Source: Ophiosphaerella korrae (taxonomy: Eukaryota > Ascomycota > Dothideomycetes > Pleosporales > Phaeosphaeriaceae). Taken from it: DNA of 64,000 nt. Position 1 is the first letter of the stretch, and each line of letters opens with the position of its first letter. Location of the stretch: assembly GCA_028456385.1 (NCBI GenBank), contig JALNQF010000011.1, positions 434,001 through 498,000 of the forward strand, read 5' to 3'. Both the position numbers and the translations under genes were made by a program. This document shows, one piece after another, positions 21,866 through 31,384 of this stretch. The notes under the pieces were generated by a model. The model searched no databases. It saw nothing but the letters and a program-made list of their open reading frames with translations, and was not told the DNA's origin.

Positions 21866-22597
21866 TCACGTTGGAATCTTTGTACGCGCCACTCCATCAG
21901 TTGCCAAGACCTGGGAGGTATGAAAAGAGTAGCATTCAGGATATATGCGCATTAGAAGCAACGTCCTGCATCCTATTAGTCTAAATAGCACTACGGCATA
22001 AAGGGATAAGACACTTACGTCTGCGACCAATGATCCAGGACTTATGACCGCATTATCTCCAATGTTCACACCAGCTTCAATGATTACTTTATCGCCAATA
22101 TACACATTGTTTCCAATCCTAACTTCACTAGACATTTCGGTGCCAGTAGTCCCTTTACGTTGTTGAGGGTCAGTTGGTGTCTTGATAGTTGAGATCGTGA
22201 CCAAAGCTCCAATCCGAGTATTCCGTCCAATTTCAATACGTGATGAGTTGAGCAGTATGCAATGTGATCCAATCCAGACATTATCGCCAATAGACAGGTT
22301 GTAACCGTAATTGCAGTGGAAAGGCGCACCTACGCGGGCTTTATTGCCGATCTGGAATTCAAGTGGTGCGCGATCCACTCCCATTGTACGGCTCCAGTCA
22401 GCTTTAATAACCTCCATGAAGTTGGGTTCGGAGTCACGTAGGTCAACGCCCATGGCAGCAGTTACCATGCTATTAAAGCCACGCAAAGCCTCTTCGCAGT
22501 GCGCACGCTCCCCAACTAGCTGTTCGTTGAATGGCAAGAAAGGTTCTCCATGCAACATCTTTTCCTTTTCCGTCTTGTGGGATTCTGGCTGTAACAT
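21866..22597 (-). CDS. Sugar O-acetyltransferase (maltose/galactoside acetyltransferase type)
   Basis: Hexapeptide-repeat acetyltransferase of the LacA/NodL/Maa type, which moves acetyl from acetyl-CoA to a sugar hydroxyl in the cytosol. I start at the ATG of MLQPESHKTEKEKMLHGEPF, since the Mac domain (EKMLHGEPFLPFNEQLVGER, EEALRGFN) begins there, although the frame stays open to 22873. The left-handed beta-helix follows: NYGYNLSIGDNVWIGSHCIL, IEIGRNTRIGALVTI (catalytic His region altered), VRIGNNVYIGDKVIIEAGVN, IGDNAVISPGSLVAD. After SLVAD a GTAAGT lies at about 22014-22019, suggesting a short intron. The usual C-terminal turn (DVPP.. AGNPA) is not readable, so the 3' end is either spliced differently or decayed. 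The core is intact. Confidence 0.7.
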   Translation of the reverse strand: MLQPESHKTEKEKMLHGEPFLPFNEQLVGERAHCEEALRGFNSMVTAAMGVDLRDSEPNFMEVIKADWSRTMGVDRAPLEFQIGNKARVGAPFHCNYGYNLSIGDNVWIGSHCILLNSSRIEIGRNTRIGALVTISTIKTPTDPQQRKGTTGTEMSSEVRIGNNVYIGDKVIIEAGVNIGDNAVISPGSLVADVSVLSLYAVVLFRLIGCRTLLLMRIYPECYSFHTSQVLATDGVARTKIPT

Positions 22598-22859
22598 ATC
22601 GCGTGACTCTTGTGGTGCTAACTTCGTGGACGTAAAGGGTGGCCACGCAGATAGGCAAGGTTGTTGTAAGATTTGATGGTCACTAATAATTAATGTGACT
22701 AAAAGGAATTGTGTTGATTCTGTCTTCTGTCTTTGTTCTATCTGTCTTGGGGCTATTGTAGATACCCCTCTCGAAATCCTTTGTTCTATTGTTTCCTTGC
22801 CTAGCGCTGCGCTATCGCGGTGCCAACACCCCCTTTGCAAGGGATCCGGACCGTGCGTC

Positions 22860-23608
22860 TCAGCTGAGCGCATCTAATCGCATCTCATCTGACAGTTGTG
22901 GTGGAGCCCAAGGATGGCTTTCAGTTGATACAACAGGTGGGGGGCTAGTGCATTGCTTTGATAATTGCGGCGTTTGTCGATATGAGGGGCTGTGTTGGAG
23001 AAATGCCCCTTGTGGTGGAGAGACGAGAATAGGATGAAGATTGGGGGGCTACTCATGAATTATTGGCAGAGAGTAAGGTTGCGGCACCGGAGGTAATTGC
23101 AGTAAACGTGCATTGTGTGTCGGTTGTTGCGACGATAAAAACGTGACTTTCAGAAAGCCTGACATGTTTGTTAGTGCTTCTCTGTGAATGACATGCTACG
23201 ACTGTTACCATTCAAAGACGTATCGAACATTTGACGTATTTCTATCCCAAAAGCGTCCGCTATAACGAAGTTTTTAGATTTTTCCATCGCCACTATTGTG
23301 ATAGGGACGCCGTACTTCGGGAGCTCGTTTATCTGGATTCCGGATAAGTTGAGATGTACGTAGGCCAACCTCGGCTCAGGTTTAGTGAATCCTACGATTC
23401 CAACATGGCCACAAGGCTTCCCAGTGAGCATAGAGCCATGTTGTATGGCCAAGATCTGAAGATTGGAAGACTTGAGGATGGGTTGAACTTGGAAATTGTT
23501 CTGATACGTAAATCCTGTACGGTCCTGTGTGAACGTGCTCTCTAGTATTGCGGCAACCTGGTTGGCAGTGCATAGCTCTGGAAACCAGGCTGCGGGGGCG
23601 GGGCGCAA
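22860..23608 (-). pseudogene. Two-exon fungal protein with Pro/Gln-rich tail, probably broken
   Basis: Exon 1 (23209-23608) encodes about 133 residues without a known motif (ANQVAAILESTFTQDR, GKPCGHVGIVGFTKPEPRLA, KYGVPITIVAMEKSKNFVIA). A good 50-nt intron follows at 23159-23208 with a CTAAC branch point and CAG acceptor. Exon 2 continues in phase with a Pro/Gln/Ser-rich low-complexity tail (LLQLPPVPQPYSLPIIHE, SPPQGAFLQHSPSYRQTPQL). This style is typical of fungal transcriptional regulators, but no DNA-binding domain is visible. A TAG at 23049-23051 interrupts the tail and a TGA ends it at 22860-22862. It lies just upstream of the acetyltransferase on the same strand and might once have been part of a longer fused gene. 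Function unknown. Confidence 0.45.
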
Positions 23609-23744
23609 GGGGAAATCTCATTAGCCAACAAGGAGCACAGAGTTGCAAGTGCAACTCAAAATCTAGGCGAGCGTAATTAGATGAAGGATGAAAAACTTTA
23701 CTACCAAAGGTGAGGGCTTTACACAATTTGGGAATGCAATCCAA

Positions 23745-24350
23745 TCCCTCTAACCAAACACAGTGCTAACTTCTACTTTCCTTGTCGCACATACACCCAG
23801 AGAGGCTTCATCAGCGAGCTCCATTACTTGAATCAAGGACAAGTTCCGACAGCACACCACCAAGGCAAGCATTGAGTGTCACAATCCGCCATGACGTAAA
23901 TTAATTCGACTAGTACGCCTTCATTTGCTGGTCAGACCACGGCCTCTTCTAGGATGGGCGGTTCGCAATTGGCTCGCGGTTTTGAAATGTGCTCCTCTGG
24001 ATTGTTACACCGTGGAGGCATTAATGTTGAACGAGAGGCCGTCATTGACGTATCTACGATAGAATCGGAAGGGAGTTCGAAACTGTGAAGTAGGTACACT
24101 GGCGCTTGGATTCTAGAGGCGCAGTGGTCGGATATTTATGCTCTTGGTCAACTAGATCCTTGCTGTAGAAGTATAGGACCGATTGCTTCGCAGGATGCAA
24201 AACTGTTGGCCCACTCCACATTCAGTCTATTTAGGCTTGGGATATTGAAATCGCTTGGGTCTGACCTATTGCTTTGTGTTTCGTCGTAAGTGCTAGCACT
24301 GCAAGTACGGGCTTTAAGACAGCAGCCTGCGTTGTGAACGCAGGAGAGGG
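23745..24350. other. No recognisable gene
   Basis: No ORF with protein-like composition on either strand and no repeats recognised. Confidence 0.4.
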
Positions 24351-25908
24351 TCAGTCTTTCACGTTCGTATGCGCGTACTCCGGCAAGTGCTTCAAGTATT
24401 CTGACGAGCGCCTCAGGCGAGCACTCCGAGGAAGACCAGACTCGGCTGGTGTCGCGACTGAATCTGGGCCTCTATCACCGTCTCCTCCTTTTATCCCCTT
24501 CGGTGGTGACTCGAGAGGTTCTTCATTATACTGCTGCTGCTTCCTCTTCTTGCTCTCTGCCTTGCTTTGCAGGGATATCTCCACTTTTAGACGACGTGCT
24601 TCTTTAACAACCCACTCCACTCGATGCCCTTGGTAGAAGGCAGCTCTACCTGCCTCTGTAAACGCCTTTGTTCCTCGAATGAAGTCGTCAACCGATTGTT
24701 GACTCACATACCGGTCAGCTCGTGCTTCTGACAACTCTCTGGCCATATCGACACCTTTCGCAAGCAGAAAAGCCTGTCGAGGTTGCGTAGGATCTGGGGC
24801 TGCTGAACCGATGGCAGCACTGTTTCTCTTCGGTTGGTTTGCCCTCAGCAGCATCCTCATGCATTGGTGGTATTCTGGTTCCAGAGATTTGGCAGCGGCA
24901 GTCAATATTTCTAAACAACTCAGTTCGAAGCTGAGATACTCGAGCCAATTAGTCCACACAGTCTGTTTCTGTGGATCTTTACTTAAGCGCAATTTGAATT
25001 GATAGGGTGCGAGGCGTAGCTTGGCCGCGTTGGAGTAGGCGGAAAATATTTGATGTTCGGGCAGTCGTTGGGATGCCGGCTTCCGTTGCCCTAGTCGCCG
25101 GATTGTCTTGTCGAAAGAAGGGCTGGATACTATTGCTGTTGCGCCCATGCCCTCATATTTGCGCCGGCTCGCCTGGAGGAAGGCAGAAAGTCCCACCTCG
25201 GTGTTGTCCAGCCGTCGGCTGTCCCATTGAAATTTGCGAAAGTCCCACCAGCGCATGAATTGCCTTGAAAAGACTGTTTTTAAATCTCCAGCTCCAGTCT
25301 CAGAGTCTGGATCATCACTAAGCCATGATAGAACCGCGTCGTATCTAGCCATATGCGCAGCGAGGATGTCGGACAGCCCCTGGGTCGAGCAGGCCGGGCG
25401 GCCGCCATCTTCGATGAGCTCCCGGTGACATGGTATTTTGAGGGCGCTGGGAGCGTTGCGTGGGGAGGTGACGTATGGGGGGGTTATGCGTGATGGAGTG
25501 CTCGCAATTGAGTCGGACCGCCACCGTGAAGGTTCGCGGTCCAGAGAGCGCTCTTGCATGCTGGCCAAATGCTGTAGGCGCGCTTGAAGCTCATTGATCC
25601 CGAGCGGTAGTAGTAAGGCTGCTTGGACGGCCAAGGAATGTTTGTTAGCTTGGAACACGCCAATGCACCGCTAAGTCGAAGCAGCAAGATTGAGATGTGC
25701 ATGTGTTGACTCACCTGACACTCTGCGCCAACTGGTCTCGCTAGCTTTCCCCAGGTGATTCTGTACCAGCAAGATCCGAAATATCGAACCCGTTTTCACG
25801 GTCCTTAGTCTTCAGATAGCGAACGAGCTGTTCTTCGTCGTACCCTAGGAGGTCCGTGGCAGTCACAGCGGAATTCTCGGGTTCCGGTTCTGGTCCAGGG
25901 ACCGACAT
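24351..25908 (-). CDS. Fungal-only family A, copy 1 (WDFRKWQ / WTNWLEYLSFE protein)
   Basis: Member of a multicopy ascomycete family of unknown function; its paralogue is at 32382-33790. The main frame (25658-24351, 435 codons) contains LIEDGGRPACS, LSWLSDDPDSETG, WWDFRKFQWDSRR, KQTVWTNWLEYLSFELSCLE and HRVEWVVKEARRLKVEI, then a basic tail (ESKKRKQQQYNE). Upstream, an exon starting at the ATG at about 25908 encodes MSVPGPEPEPENSAVTATDL and YDEEQLVRYLKTKDRENGFD, the usual N-terminal module. It is followed by a TAG, and a GTGAGT...CTTAG intron-like stretch near 25690-25734 leads towards the main frame. The first exon and splice phase do not join cleanly, so the gene may be broken at its 5' end while the rest is open. 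No catalytic motif is visible. Confidence 0.6.
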
Positions 25909-26060
25909 TGCGCCTTCGGAGTATGGGCAGCGTTACGGGTGAATTGGGAAAATTACTGAGAAAGTTGGGAGAGGGCATCTATTTATCGTCTACTTGTACC
26001 ATAGTAGGGGTTCGGTAGCTCGGCTTAAGAAAGCTTGGGCAGTTCCAGCCAGCTTGAGTA
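25909..26060. other. Spacer upstream of family A copy 1
   Basis: Would hold the promoter of the minus-strand family A gene. I see no specific site. Confidence 0.3.
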
Positions 26061-26124
26061 CTGTGTCTGTGCACACAGCACATGTATTCGTATAATATAC
26101 GTAGTTTTTACTATTAGGCAACAA

Positions 26125-26300
26125 CCTAAATCTACCTATCTTAGCCTAATCTAGATTAATTAGCCCTATATTAGGCTTAGGTTGGTGAATGTGTTCGGGG
26201 TACCTAGTAGTGGGTTGGGGTTGGATTGGGTTAGGCTGGTAAATGGGTAGGGGTAGGGGTTTGACGTAAGCTAACCCAACCCCTACCAACCCCTACCTAG
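26125..26300. repeat. GT-rich terminal-repeat-like sequence
   Basis: Contains an imperfect palindrome: AGGCTGGTAAATGGGTAGGG at about 26233, then TTGACGTAAGCTAACCCAAC and CCCTACCAACCCCTACC ending near 26297. A very similar 64-bp stretch in the same orientation is at 56548-56611. TTAGCCTAAT/ATTAGGCTTA inverted copies flank it on the left (about 26151-26181). This resembles the end of a hAT-like or MITE element, but the partner end and a target duplication are not identified. Confidence 0.5.
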
Positions 26301-26516
26301 TACTTTGGCGCTAGTAGTGGGTATAGGTTGGGCTGGGATTGCACAGACCTGAGGTTGGGGTTGGGTCACGCAGACTAGGGCCTCAGTAATCAGAATTTTA
26401 TTGTTTTATATAAGCATCACCCATTTATTACGGCCAGTCATCGCAGTATATAAGTCATCCTATTAGTAGTAGACTTTCATAACTACCTCAGTACCTTGTC
26501 CCTATTACATATCCCC

Positions 26517-27040
26517 TTAGAAGCCATCGAGCCCAAATTTGCAATAGTACTGCTTTGCTAACTGCGAATCTTTGACCTGAATTGTAGCTCTCTTGGCGTG
26601 AATAGCATTCATATTACAATCTACAACAGTTAGTACTTGTTATTTAGTATTAATATACGTCACAATGACATACCTTCAAGATATCCAATGATGAATGCCT
26701 CAGTAACCTCTTGAAGAGCCTCAATCGCAGATGATTGGAAGCGGAGACCGTCATAAGACAAACGTCGCGAAATCTCACGGACAAGGCGCGAAAAGGGAAG
26801 CTTACGAATCAGCAAATCGAAACTCTTTCGGTATTTCCTGGTCTCTCTGATTGATACAACTGTATACTATTAGATTAAAATTTTAATTAATAGCTGTGGT
26901 AACATACCGCCCGGGCTCACGCTGCGCTTCTCCGGTTTGGGCAGAGTCTTGTCGCCTTTTCGAGCAGCTTTAGCAGCTAAGTTCTTCCTAGGTGCTTTTC
27001 CGCCAGTTGTTGCTCGTTTGGTTTGCTTGGTTCTGGCCAT
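26517..27040 (-). CDS. Divergent histone H3 variant (three exons)
   Basis: An apparently intact 140-residue histone H3, the core nucleosome protein that pairs with H4. Exons are 26908-27040, 26674-26859 and 26517-26620. The introns (48 and 53 nt) start GTATGT and end CAG/TAG, both in phase 1. The tail begins [18 protein letters not shown], so K4, K14, K18, K23 and K27 (AARKG) are kept, but residue 9 is Ala with Lys moved to 7 and S10 is Thr. The histone fold follows: [20 protein letters not shown] (K56 kept), [20 protein letters not shown] and [40 protein letters not shown]. Loop 1 is one residue longer than in canonical H3 and K79 is absent. The C-terminus is extended ([12 protein letters not shown]). 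It lacks the LRWQS Trp of typical fungal CENP-A. It is divergent from an acidic-tailed gene. Confidence 0.92.
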
Positions 27041-27531
27041 TGCAGATGAATTTGATTGAGATATAACAGAATTTGGTATAGTTAGAGTAGTAGGAAGTAG
27101 AGGTTGCGAACACTAAGTGTTGATAACATATTACTCTAGGTGAAAGTGAAATGTGAATAGTGGGTCAGGGTCCACTAGCGCGTTTGCTAGCGCGATCAGC
27201 TCTCTGTCCCTATAAACCACTATTATTTTAATAAAAACCTGTGATAATTTAACTACAAGTAGAGGTTGAAATGCGCTTTCAATTGATACTAATAACTAGT
27301 TAGAAATAGAATGATGCAAGCTTACGCGTTTGTTGTTGTGCCGCTTATTGATGCGCTAGCGCCGCACTAGCGTCGCGCACGTGATACAGCAATCCGTATC
27401 CACCTTCACCTTTATTCACCTCATCAATCACGCGCTTTCAACATAAACTTATCTCCCTTTTAACTCAAACAATCACAACCTCAGTAGCCACAACGCAAAT
27501 AACCACGCACCCCCATCACGGTCCCCGCGTA
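27041..27531. promoter_or_regulatory. Shared bidirectional promoter of H3 variant and acidic partner
   Basis: The 491 bp between the two start codons. It holds a perfect MluI cell-cycle box ACGCGT at 27324-27329, the MBF site typical of S-phase genes in fungi, and four CTAGCG hexamers at 27175, 27187, 27356 and 27367. The hexamers are placed as one pair near each gene. This suggests co-regulated, possibly S-phase, expression. The hexamer's factor is unknown. Confidence 0.55.
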
Positions 27532-28786
27532 ATGGATCTCACGGTAACCAAACAAGAGCCTCTTGAAGGCGCAGAATTCCCAGAGGACTTGCTTCCAGAC
27601 ATTAAGATCCCGGCTGGTTTTAAGCGCACGCAATGGATTGAGCTTACAGAGGTATTAATCCTAGTTTTTTTATCACAATATATACTAATTCGTATAGGGT
27701 TTTACTGCTGAGGAGGATGAAGTTCATTATGTTCTCTTGCAGCGTGGTCAGGGCGGTTCTCAGAAAGGTCGCCCTACTAATTCGAAGGTACATTTCAAGG
27801 GTAAGCTTAGCAATAGTACTCGTGCTATTCAGCAGAGAAATCGAGCTGCTCGACGCAGTGAAGAAAACAAGGCCCTTGAGAACGCTCATGCATCAAATCG
27901 TGCTGCCAAATGTCAGCTGAGAGCAAAGCTTAAGAAATCAGAAGTATACAACTCTCTGCCTGATAAGGAAAAGGAGGTGTTTCTTGCAGCAGAGCTGGAA
28001 AAGCTTGCAGAGAAGCGCTTCAATAATAAGAAGAGTGGTAAGTTATTACAGCAATTTATCATATATTCATACTTACAAGCAATAGCTGAATGGCTATCAA
28101 CCAAACTTAATCAAGTCCATGCAAAGTGGACTAAAATTCATCATGAAGTCGATATGAAGCAATATAAGATATCCTTAGAAAAGCTTTCAGATGCGAATGA
28201 AAGTTCCTCTACTACAGAGCACCTAGGCCGTGGTGCTCTTCGGATTTTTGGGTTTAATGGTGTTTTGGAAAATCTTATGCGCAAAAACTATCAAGATGGC
28301 TTGGTAAAGCTTAATCGCAATGCATTTGAGAGTAAAGAAGCTAAGGAAGAATGGCTGAAGTTTGTTGAGGAACTTACCCCAAAAGAATTGTCGGTGGTGA
28401 CAGATAAGCAGTGGGAGTAAGTTTATCACATTGTTTTATCACGTACATGCACTAACTGCACTAGACAGCGTGAGCCTACGCCTGTACCAGAACTCATGGA
28501 TAATGGGGATGACATAACTCTTCAAAGCAACAAGCCATATATTATGGGTCAAGACAGTGATGAATGTGAGGAGGAGGTTGACGATGATTCAGAAATTGAT
28601 GATTTTTATAATCAGGGAGAGAATGAGTATGAGACTGAAGAGCAGTACGATGCGATGCAAACAGCTGCTGCTGAATCTTCTAATAGTGGGGATGAATCAG
28701 AGTTTGAAGGTTTCTCTGACAGCAACGTAGAGGAATTAGAGTCTGAGGACTCTCCTCATAGTGATTCTGGAGAGGATAACGCGTAG
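27532..28786 (+). CDS. Acidic-tailed nuclear-type protein divergent from the H3 variant; candidate chaperone
   Basis: Four exons: 27532-27651, 27698-28037, 28086-28416 and 28465-28786. All three introns (46-48 nt) have standard sites (GTATTA..TACTAAT..TATAG; GTAAGT..AATAG; GTAAGT..CTAAC..CTAG) and keep phase, giving about 370 residues. I recognise no family. The N-terminus is MDLTVTKQEPLEGAEFPEDL. Residues about 75-150 are basic and helix-prone with two NRAA motifs (QQRNRAARRSEENKALEN, ASNRAAKCQLRAKLKK). The middle is helical (WLSTKLNQVHAKWTKIHHEV, GVLENLMRKNYQDGL). The last 90 residues are extremely acidic (QDSDECEEEVDDDSEIDDF, NVEELESEDSPHSDSGEDN). Acidic tails of this kind are typical of histone chaperones. 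The shared promoter with an H3 variant supports, but does not prove, such a role. A 33-nt intron-like stretch near 27800 is probably read through. Confidence 0.8.
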
Positions 28787-29284
28787 CTAACATTGGTGGA
28801 GTTTCAGATGTAGGCCTTAGTCTATATTAGGTAACGTGCTTACCTGCAACTACAGTGCCTTCGCATGTCAGAGCACATCCCAATCAAAGTTTGGTGAATC
28901 AGAGCATAACAGCCAGTGTGATTTAGAACCGTAGTTCGTTAAACTTTGACGGGGGTGCGATCTGTCGTGTGGAGGCACTGTAGGTTGCCTTTAACGATAT
29001 ATTTTATAAATTAAGTTCGCAGCTAGTCAAGCTCGTAGTTAACTCGCAGTCAAGGTTATAGCTAATTGTGACACAATAAACTGAGCGCGATTTTAGCTCA
29101 GGAGTGATATGGAAAGGATTACTGTGTTGTAAAGGCTAGAGAACTATCTGAATATATAGGGGATCAGTAGCTCGGACCGATCCACTGCTCTAACCTATAG
29201 AATCCTTTATAACACACCCCCTAGGCGAGTAGGGTGCGGCTGGTTGCCTATTTAGAGGCTCCTAGTTACTATTGTAGGCCTGCC
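28787..29284. other. No recognisable gene
   Basis: 3' flank of the acidic-tailed gene. Many short CAGCTAGTCAAGCTCGTAG-like words precede the tandem repeat but no ORF is credible. Confidence 0.4.
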
Positions 29285-29440
29285 AGCGAGCTTGAGTAGC
29301 TGGCTCGCTAGCTTGCATTGAGGCTGAGCCTTACTAGCAAGCTCAAGTAGCTGGCTTGTCGGCTTGTATTGAGACTTAGGCCTCTCTAGCGAGCTTGAGT
29401 AGCTTGCTCGCCGGCCTGCTCTCTGGCTTGGAGAGCCTTT
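29285..29440. repeat. Tandem repeat, about 51-52 bp unit, just under 3 copies
   Basis: Units begin AGCGAGCTTGAGTAGCTGGC, AGCAAGCTCAAGTAGCTGGC and AGCGAGCTTGAGTAGCTTGC. Differences between units are mainly transitions. Each unit contains internal inverted AGCTTG/CAAGCT words that could form hairpins. Confidence 0.75.
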
Positions 29441-29672
29441 GTGGCGAGCTTAAGCTAGCTTATATGGGCAGCTACACGCGGGCGAGGAAGGAAACTTCAG
29501 CTGCTGTTGAGAGAGCGGGCTAACGTCCAGCTGGAAGAGAGTTGTCTTCATTTTCCGTTGGCAATAGCATCGGACACTGGGCTAACCACAGGCCCATCCG
29601 CTGGCAACCAGCCGTTCCGACCGTTGCAGATATCACTGCGACGCCCCCAAGACTGCCTCATGGAAGGGTTGT

Positions 29673-29885
29673 GTGAAGGTGGCGGAACTGCTACTTGATG
29701 CTGGCGCACTTGAATGCATGAGGGCCCTCCAGCTAGCTGCAGGACAAGGCCACGAGCAGGTAGTGAAGCTACTGCTCAATACTGGTGCCCATGTGGATTC
29801 CCGGGAAGGCAGATTTGGATTCAGCGCCCTTCAGAAGGCTTCACAAGGAGGCCATGAAGCGGTGGTGAGGCTCTGTGGCCCAATG
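29673..29885 (+). pseudogene. Ankyrin-repeat protein fragment
   Basis: About two ankyrin repeats in frame 3: VAELLLDAGALECMRALQLA, then AAGQGHEQVVKLLLNTGAHV and FGFSALQKASQGGHEAVVRL. The G-H and LLL..GA consensus residues are clear. No start codon, stop-flanked domain or further repeats are readable around it, so this is a scrap of a larger ankyrin gene (fungal NLR-type or ankyrin-only). Confidence 0.7.
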
Positions 29886-30000
29886 TCACGTGCGAGGAAT
29901 GCAATCACAACGTCAAGACAGCGTCAGAAAGTCAAACTGATTCGTTCATTTTTTTTCAAGTTATATAATCCTTCGCCAATCTCCAGAAATCCCCCACGAA

Positions 30001-31058
30001 TTAGCCGCCCTCTTCTAAGTACTTTCGAAATTCATCATACTTCTCGATCATGTCAATCTCACATACGATGTAATCAACCACGAATTTCCTCAGTTCGTCT
30101 AGTTCTCCTCTTTCGCTTCTTTCTTGCAGGTCTGGGATCGAGTACGCATATTTTGCGAGTTTGGTAATGTCTCCAATTCGTTCTGTGTACAATATGAAGT
30201 TCAAGAGAGTCTTGTACAGCTTGTCGAGGGTTAGCGCTTTGAGGGGTGCTATGAGACGTACATGTGCAAAACAGTAGAGCTTTGCATGAGCGAGCAGAAA
30301 TGGTGTAAATTTTTGGTTCACGGAACCATTGAAATTGGACTCGAAGTACTGCAGGATCGGAGCTTTGGCGCCCTTGTTGATTAGATAGTTTCGGTCGTTA
30401 AATTGCTTCCTCAACAGAACTCCGGACAAGAGCTATCGAAATCCCGGCAACTGTCAATATTCAGGCGAGAAACACATTAAGTCCAGATTCATCTCTTTCC
30501 CAATCGTTAATTGGACTCACAGAGGAGGCTAGCCCGGGGACTGCCAACCTCAGAGGGGTGCCTCAGGCGCAGAATGCAGTCAGGTTGTGACATGAATATG
30601 GCCTTGACAGCTATGGTGGTCAAGCTAGAGAGTATTCTTGGAGGCTACCTTTTTGAAGATATGAAGGAGAGTCGCATAAGACATCGGGAAAAGGACAGAA
30701 GATCAATGACGTTTACTGATGCTGTGCGCTTGCATCTCGCTTATGAAGAAGGCGAGGATTTCAAGTTATATTAGTATACTTGCAATTATGGACGGGTTAC
30801 TCGGCTGATACTCACCTTGGATGATTTGTGAATGGCTTCGCGAATAGAGCGGGCAAAAAGTGCGAAAAGAGGAGGACCGTGGGTGTAAAAGTAGAGCGAG
30901 TTTGCAGGGTTGCGTTGCAAGGGACCTGCGAAATAGAGTGGGAATGGTGTGAGGAAGTTTATAAGCCAATAAAGCGTATAACTGCTCTCAGCGTTAGTGC
31001 CCAACGGGATGATCATATGAAAGAAGCTCACTCCTCTCGGAGCTGCGACCCTGCCCAC
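30001..31058 (-). pseudogene. BTB/POZ-domain protein, decayed
   Basis: Fungal BTB/POZ protein, a family of protein-interaction adaptors often linked to Cul3 ubiquitin ligases. Read right to left, 31058-30786 holds the start of the BTB fold (PANSLYFYTHGPPLFALFAR, SIREAIHKSSK). The middle (30780-30430) is unreadable with stops. The C-terminal part at 30429-30001 is open: FTPFLLAHAKLYCFAHVRLI, ALTLDKLYKTLLNF, GDITKLAKYAYSIPDLQERS and VCEIDMIEKYDEFRKYLEEG. The C-terminal helices are a near-perfect match to what I recall of ascomycete BTB proteins, so the break is in the BTB core itself. Confidence 0.75.
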
Positions 31059-31384
31059 TTGTCGAACTTTCTCGCGTCACGTGCAGATAATGACCACCTC
31101 TCCAAGCAATTGAACGGGTATGAAGCGCATCTATCTCAACTATGTTTTGGCTCCAAGCCCATGAAATTAAAGTCGCTGAATAGCATATGGTATCTTTCGC
31201 CACCCGTATATGGAGTCTTATGCCCTCGATGAACTGGATTTGTCGCACACCCTTTGTGAGCTGGATCTGTCGCCAATTAAGGGATGCCTAGTATTAGGCA
31301 ACAGCGCACCTTCACTGGCTTCTGACCCTTGATGGCCTGAATAGCAGGCAGCATTACTTCCTGACCGGGGAGAACTAACGCTCG

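Noticed and set aside
26517..27040. Calling the H3 variant a CENP-A
   Set aside because: Tail is canonical-H3-like ([13 protein letters not shown]) and the Trp of LRWQS is missing; only the one-residue loop extension points that way.
27717..27920. Short ORF overlapping the acidic-tailed gene
   Set aside because: Wrong frame. The intron at 27652-27697 and downstream introns fit frame 2 only.
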